In this document: piece by piece, positions 5,555 to 8,811 of the stretch
How positions within the stretch are numbered: the stretch's first letter is position 1
Layout of the letters: the number at the start of each line of letters is the position of its first letter
Assembly: GCA_020058355.1 (NCBI GenBank)
Contig: JAGVEG010000080.1
Location: 1-8,811 of the forward strand
DNA length: 8,811 bases
Direction: 5' to 3'
Source: Candidatus Berkelbacteria bacterium
GTDB lineage: Bacteria; Patescibacteriota; UBA1384; CAILIB01
The notes under the pieces: model-generated
Databases searched by the model: none
Told to the model about the DNA's origin: nothing
What the model saw: the letters and a program-made list of their open reading frames with translations, nothing else
Position numbers and translations under genes: made by a program

Positions 5555-7051
5555 ATGGTAACTCCTAAGCCCGTTACACCACGCACAAGCCCCTATAGCT
5601 CACGCCGTAAAAAGCATGAGGACGTGCTCCCCGTTACCCCAAAAATCTCAGCGAGTAAGCTCAAGAAACAACCAATACAAATACTCACCCCCGAAGAACG
5701 CCTGTTTGGCGTCGAGAAAAAGCAAAGTAAGCTCCGCCCCTATCTCGGCAGTCTCCTGACTATTCTTATCTTAGGCATTCTTACTTATGGAGGAATCATC
5801 GTATTCTCCGCCTTGCGCGCTCACCAAAATACCTTTATTGAGAATTCAGAATCGAGTCAGATCCAGAGTAATGCCGCCCTGCAGCTTTCTCAGAACAAGA
5901 AAGTACGGGACCTCAGCGCCTTTAAGCAGGTAGGCGACGGTCGCCTGAACATCCTCCTCCTTGGCGTTGGCGGCGGCGGTCACGGCGGTGCCTACCTTAC
6001 CGATTCAATGAAGATTATCTCATTTGACGCCAAGAACCGCTCCGCAACGGTTACCTCAATCCCACGCGATTTTTTGTACCAAGGATCAAAGCTCAACGCC
6101 ATCTACACCTTTGGCGAAGAAAAGAAAAAGGGCGGTGGCTTTGCCGCCATCAAGAAGGCAATGAGCGAGATTATCGATGCCCCTATCGCTCACGCGGTAA
6201 TGCTTGATTTCAACGGTTTTAAGGAAGTGGTTGATGCACTCGGTGGTATTGAGGTTGCTGTTCCCTCAGACCTCTACGACCCTTCCTACCCGAATGAGCG
6301 TAGTGGCTATGAGCCATTCCGAGTTAAGGCTGGTGTTCAGCGCATGGATGGCACCACCGCACTGAAGTATGCACGTACCCGTAAAGCGGACAGTGACTTT
6401 GAGCGTCAGGAACGTCAGAATCTTCTTATTACCTCAATCCGCACCAAGGCCCTCTCAGCCGGCGTACTAACGAATCCTGTTCGCCTAAATCAGCTTATTA
6501 CAGCACTCAGTAGCCACCTCCGCACCGACCTAGTTCCCGCTGAGCTTGTTACCTTAGCCCAACTTGGAAAGGAAATAGAGAATGACGCCATCACTAGTTA
6601 TGTACTTGATACAAGTCCGACTCTCAACCTGATTACCAGCACCAACCAACCACCACTTGGCTATACAGAAGTACCTCGCGCTGGCGTTGGTAACTTCTCA
6701 GCCATTGCACGCTGGTTCCAAAAAAACAGCCCCGATCCAAACCTTAAGACCGAAAACCAGTCTATTGTGGTACGGCCAAATGGCACCGTAAGCGAGAAGC
6801 AACTAAAGGAAGTGGTCGCAATTTTAACTGACTATGGTTTCTCAGTACAAAGCGACACCGCTTCAACAGCGAGTGTTGGCATTCACGCAAACACCAAGCA
6901 GGGAGTCATTACAAACCGCTACCTTGCGAACCTTACCGGACTCACCACGCAGGACACGCTCCCCGATCAAGCTGATACTACAAGTGTCATGGTGATTAAC
7001 CCGCAAGCTGCAAGCCGTATCATCGCTCGCCGTGCAACTGCCCACCTTTAA
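5555..7051 (+). CDS. LytR-CpsA-Psr (LCP) family protein with LytR_C domain
   Basis: LCP proteins transfer polyprenyl-pyrophosphate-linked glycopolymers to peptidoglycan or other surface acceptors outside the membrane. This 498-residue protein has a basic, Pro/Thr-rich cytoplasmic tail of about 60 residues, one helix at about 64-86, an LCP domain at about 131-300 and a LytR_C domain at about 402-485. Motifs include LNILLLGVGGGGHGG (131-145), TDSM (149-152), SIPRD (168-172), KLNA (179-182), VDALGGIEVAVP (226-237) and YARTRKADSDFERQERQ (272-288), which carry the Asp and Arg residues that bind the pyrophosphate and metal. The usual R-x-D-T is L-T-D-S here, and a Gly-rich loop replaces the common G-x-D. 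LytR_C is recognisable from VVRPNGTVSEKQLKEVVAIL. The gene starts an operon with the next two, whose starts overlap. Confidence 0.93.
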   Translation: MVTPKPVTPRTSPYSSRRKKHEDVLPVTPKISASKLKKQPIQILTPEERLFGVEKKQSKLRPYLGSLLTILILGILTYGGIIVFSALRAHQNTFIENSESSQIQSNAALQLSQNKKVRDLSAFKQVGDGRLNILLLGVGGGGHGGAYLTDSMKIISFDAKNRSATVTSIPRDFLYQGSKLNAIYTFGEEKKKGGGFAAIKKAMSEIIDAPIAHAVMLDFNGFKEVVDALGGIEVAVPSDLYDPSYPNERSGYEPFRVKAGVQRMDGTTALKYARTRKADSDFERQERQNLLITSIRTKALSAGVLTNPVRLNQLITALSSHLRTDLVPAELVTLAQLGKEIENDAITSYVLDTSPTLNLITSTNQPPLGYTEVPRAGVGNFSAIARWFQKNSPDPNLKTENQSIVVRPNGTVSEKQLKEVVAILTDYGFSVQSDTASTASVGIHANTKQGVITNRYLANLTGLTTQDTLPDQADTTSVMVINPQAASRIIARRATAHL

Positions 7052-7595
7052 ATTCCCTCTCGCAAATCGGATTGCCCTTCGTCTGTTTCTCGTTGGTATA
7101 GCCACCTGCTCTGCCTACTATCTCCCCGGCCTCCTGCTGCCACTCTTGTTTATTATTGCCGCATTTCTCCTTGGTATCTTTCTCGATGAAAATACCAGCA
7201 CCAATCGCCTCGCCCTGACCCTGGCATGTACATGCTCACTGATTATTACGAGTAGTATTGCGCTTCCAAGTACAGTTTCAGCAATCCTGAGCACTGCACT
7301 GATTATGGGCTTCTTGCATGCCATCCCACTCAAGCCGCGTGTTACTCTGTCAACGAGTATCCCCGTGGCCGTTGGCGCAAGTTATCTCACCCCACTCTTG
7401 CAAAGCCACACCTCACCCCCACTTATCACGATTCTTTTGATGGGAGCACTGATTGGCATCTGTACGATCCAGCCCAGGTATGGTAGCCTTTCGCAGAGAC
7501 ATGAGCGATGGAGTTATCTTACCGCCGCTGCGCTTGCCGCTCTCTGCCTTGCATTTACTACCTATGTCCTCAGTGCGCCCCTTTCACCTGCCTAA
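7032..7595 (+). CDS. Unknown multi-pass membrane protein in the LCP operon
   Basis: This 187-residue, strongly hydrophobic protein has about six membrane segments, near 15-50 (two), 59-77, 80-98, 108-122, 131-146 and 161-180. Short polar loops include LDENTSTNR (51-59) and a basic loop RYGSLSQRHERW (149-160). I do not recognise a family. The chosen start is GTG at 7032, which overlaps the end of the LCP gene by 20 bases; the reading frame fits a membrane protein from the first residues. The overlap on this side and the 32-base overlap with the downstream foldase gene imply one operon with coupled translation. From position alone it may serve export or assembly of an envelope glycopolymer; that is inference. 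Some residues resemble low-complexity hydrophobic runs, so remote homology would be hard to judge by eye. Confidence 0.72.
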   Translation: MQLPTFKFPLANRIALRLFLVGIATCSAYYLPGLLLPLLFIIAAFLLGIFLDENTSTNRLALTLACTCSLIITSSIALPSTVSAILSTALIMGFLHAIPLKPRVTLSTSIPVAVGASYLTPLLQSHTSPPLITILLMGALIGICTIQPRYGSLSQRHERWSYLTAAALAALCLAFTTYVLSAPLSPA

Positions 7596-8544
7596 ATCAC
7601 GAAGTGTCATCCTCGGCCTTTGGTCCGTGAGCTGTACACTCTCACTTTGGATTATCCTGCTCTCTTATAGCGGCGTCCGCGTGTATACCTCACGCACACC
7701 CGATCGTCTGAGTACTAGTATTGCAAACGTATTTCATTTCCCGGCCGTTCAGGGCGGGGGCTTTATTCTTGATACCTACCGCTATAACTGGGAAGTATCT
7801 GCGCGCAAACACTACCTGGCAAACCACTCGGAATCTACCGACGGTCGCTACGTTATTGCCGGCGAGGAGGTGACTGATCAACAGGTCCGTCGCTTTATTC
7901 GTGACTACCTCCTGAACCACGCACTCTATCGCCAGTACCTGAAAGATCGTGGCGTACGGATTACCAACGAAGAGATCACGAAGCGCTATCTCCAGATCGC
8001 CGAACAAGCCGGTGGTACCGAGGCCCTCCACGACCAGCTCCAGAAAGAATATGGAAAAGAGCTCACTGAAGAGCACTACCGCAGCTGGATCTCTGATATT
8101 GAGGTGCGCGCTCGCATCATGAACACCTATCTTGAACGAGTAACACTCCGCCATATTCTTATTGCGGTGCCCCAAGACGCCAATGAAGCCACCACTGAAA
8201 GGGCACGTGTTCGAGCCCAAAACGTGATTAGCCGCATCACAACCGCCGAGCAATTTACCGAAGTTGCCGCCCAATCATCTGATGACCTTGCTACCCGTGA
8301 TACCGGAGGTTTTCTTGGTACCACCATTCGTGGTGACCTTGCCAAAACTTTTGGTCAAACCATGGAAGATGCCGCCTTCACCGCCACCGTTGGTCAGGTA
8401 GTCCCTGAGCCAATCCGCAGCCAGTACGGATGGGAGGTACTTCTCATTGAACGTCGAGAAGGTACCATCCCACAAGGCCTCGACGAGTTTACACGAGATT
8501 TACGCAGCACCTACCGGGCACGGACGTATGTGCCGGTGGAATAG
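7564..8544 (+). CDS. Membrane-anchored parvulin-type peptidyl-prolyl isomerase (PrsA/SurA-like foldase)
   Basis: Parvulin isomerases catalyse cis-trans change of X-Pro bonds and help exported proteins fold. The 326-residue product has an uncleaved signal anchor at about 15-38, a SurA/PrsA-like helical N-domain at about 60-190 and a parvulin domain at about 193-298. Parvulin marks are LRHILI (195-200), FTEVAAQSSD (231-240), GGFLG (248-252), AFTATVGQVVPEPIRSQYG (271-289) and WEVLLIE (290-296). A longer open frame starts at 7453, but its first 37 residues are a shadow of the preceding gene and carry no signal; ATG 7564 puts the membrane anchor at the N-terminus. GTG at 7573 is an alternative. 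It overlaps the upstream membrane protein gene by 32 bases. The stop is TAG. Target proteins are unknown; the wall-linked context suggests envelope clients. Confidence 0.9.
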   Translation: MSSVRPFHLPKSRSVILGLWSVSCTLSLWIILLSYSGVRVYTSRTPDRLSTSIANVFHFPAVQGGGFILDTYRYNWEVSARKHYLANHSESTDGRYVIAGEEVTDQQVRRFIRDYLLNHALYRQYLKDRGVRITNEEITKRYLQIAEQAGGTEALHDQLQKEYGKELTEEHYRSWISDIEVRARIMNTYLERVTLRHILIAVPQDANEATTERARVRAQNVISRITTAEQFTEVAAQSSDDLATRDTGGFLGTTIRGDLAKTFGQTMEDAAFTATVGQVVPEPIRSQYGWEVLLIERREGTIPQGLDEFTRDLRSTYRARTYVPVE

Positions 8545-8559
8545 CAATCTGCTCAAGGC

Positions 8560-8588
8560 TGGACAGAGTAAAAAAGTTTCTCTACCCT
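8560..8588 (+). promoter_or_regulatory. Promoter of tRNA-Asp
   Basis: TGGACA (8560-8565) and TACCCT (8583-8588) are 17 bases apart. The start would be at about 8595, a few bases before the tRNA at 8600. The A-rich spacer is typical of promoters. Confidence 0.55.
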
Positions 8589-8599
8589 AGAAAAGTCCT

Positions 8600-8676
8600 G
8601 GGGGTGTAGCTCAGTTGGTTAGAGCGCCACACTGTCACTGTGGAGGTCGCGGGTCCGAGTCCCGTCGCTCCCGCCA
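8600..8676 (+). tRNA. tRNA-Asp (anticodon GTC), CCA encoded
   Basis: The acceptor arms GGGGGTG and CGCTCCC pair with two wobbles, then G73 (the aspartate discriminator) and an encoded CCA (8674-8676). The D arm is GCTC-AGTTGGTTA-GAGC. The anticodon stem CCACA/TGTGG is perfect around the loop CTGTCAC, with anticodon GTC at 8634-8636. The T arm is GCGGG-TCCGAGT-CCCGT. Position 55 is therefore C where nearly all elongator tRNAs have U (pseudouridine), a real oddity or a sequencing error. G34 in a GUC anticodon is a queuosine target, so this tRNA is a likely substrate of the upstream QueA pathway. It has its own promoter and a terminator directly after. Confidence 0.95.
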
Positions 8677-8682
8677 GGATAT

Positions 8683-8705
8683 CATCGCGCAAGCGGTGTT
8701 TTTTT
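8683..8705 (+). terminator. Rho-independent terminator after tRNA-Asp
   Basis: CATCGC (8683-8688) pairs with GCGGTG (8693-8698) around a GCAA tetraloop of the stable GNRA type, and seven T residues (8699-8705) follow. It starts 6 bases after the tRNA CCA and should end the tRNA transcript. Confidence 0.85.
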
Positions 8706-8747
8706 GTGCCCCTTGGCGAAATCCCAAGAACAGGAGAGAATGAAAGT

Positions 8748-8811
8748 ATGATTGATTCTTTCTCAGGCAAGCCACGAACTGCCGACGCACGCTCACGCCA
8801 GGAGCTAGCGC
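8748..8811 (+). CDS. Start of an unidentified gene (partial, runs off the window)
   Basis: An ATG at 8748 opens a frame that stays open for the last 21 codons and begins MIDSFSGKPRTADARSRQEL. It is polar, with no signal peptide or membrane helix in view, and too short to identify. An AGGAG (8732-8736) lies 11 bases upstream and is the only clear Shine-Dalgarno-like sequence before any gene here. Alternatively, TTGGCG (8713-8718) and GAGAAT (8736-8741), 17 bases apart, could be a promoter with a near-leaderless start. An earlier ATG at 8740 meets a stop after two codons. Because a terminator precedes it, the gene begins a new transcription unit. Confidence 0.5.
   Translation, partial: MIDSFSGKPRTADARSRQELA

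Noticed and set aside
7453..7563. Earlier start for the foldase gene
   Set aside because: The extra 37 residues overlap the upstream membrane protein gene, lack a signal, and would bury the membrane anchor internally.
7690..8274. 194-codon minus-strand open frame
   Set aside because: It is antisense to the parvulin foldase gene, with no motif or start signal of its own.

Overview
The window looks like a piece of a bacterial chromosome from the candidate phyla radiation (Patescibacteria/CPR). This placement is an inference. It rests on compact, short-spaced and overlapping genes, few Shine-Dalgarno sequences, an LCP protein with a Gly-rich GGGGHGG motif, a bPH-domain membrane protein and a PrsA/SurA-like foldase, all of which I associate with that group. 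No rRNA or ribosomal protein is present to confirm it. Base composition is roughly balanced and the standard genetic code works throughout. I see no transposase, phage gene or CRISPR array.

Layout. (1) 1-344, minus strand: a GtrA-family membrane protein that runs off the left edge. (2) 402-1577: a membrane-anchored coiled-coil protein with an HExxH zinc-metallopeptidase motif, transcribed divergently from GtrA. (3) 1619-3157: a multi-spanning family 2 glycosyltransferase. (4) 3211-3550: tRNA-Gly(CCC), four copies of a 29-base hairpin repeat in two 89-base units, then tRNA-Thr(CGT), which begins exactly where a fifth repeat would. (5) 3568-5489: a 64-residue two-helix membrane protein, a bPH-domain membrane protein and queA, tightly packed downstream of the tRNAs. 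(6) 5555-8544: an overlapping three-gene operon of LCP glycopolymer transferase, unknown six-helix membrane protein and parvulin-type foldase. (7) 8600-8705: tRNA-Asp(GTC) with its own promoter and a terminator, followed by the first codons of another gene.

How the genes fit together. Most protein genes act at the cell envelope: lipid-linked sugar movement (GtrA), polysaccharide or glycolipid synthesis (GT2), attachment of glycopolymers to the wall (LCP), folding of exported proteins (parvulin) and probable extracytoplasmic proteolysis (HExxH protein). QueA is a tRNA-modification enzyme. The tRNA-Asp(GUC) here carries a G34, the position where queuosine is made.

The most unusual parts are the hairpin array between the two tRNA genes, the aberrant tertiary-core positions of tRNA-Gly, and a recurring arrangement in which a -10-like hexamer ends only 6 to 9 bases before the ATG. 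That arrangement suggests leaderless or near-leaderless mRNAs.
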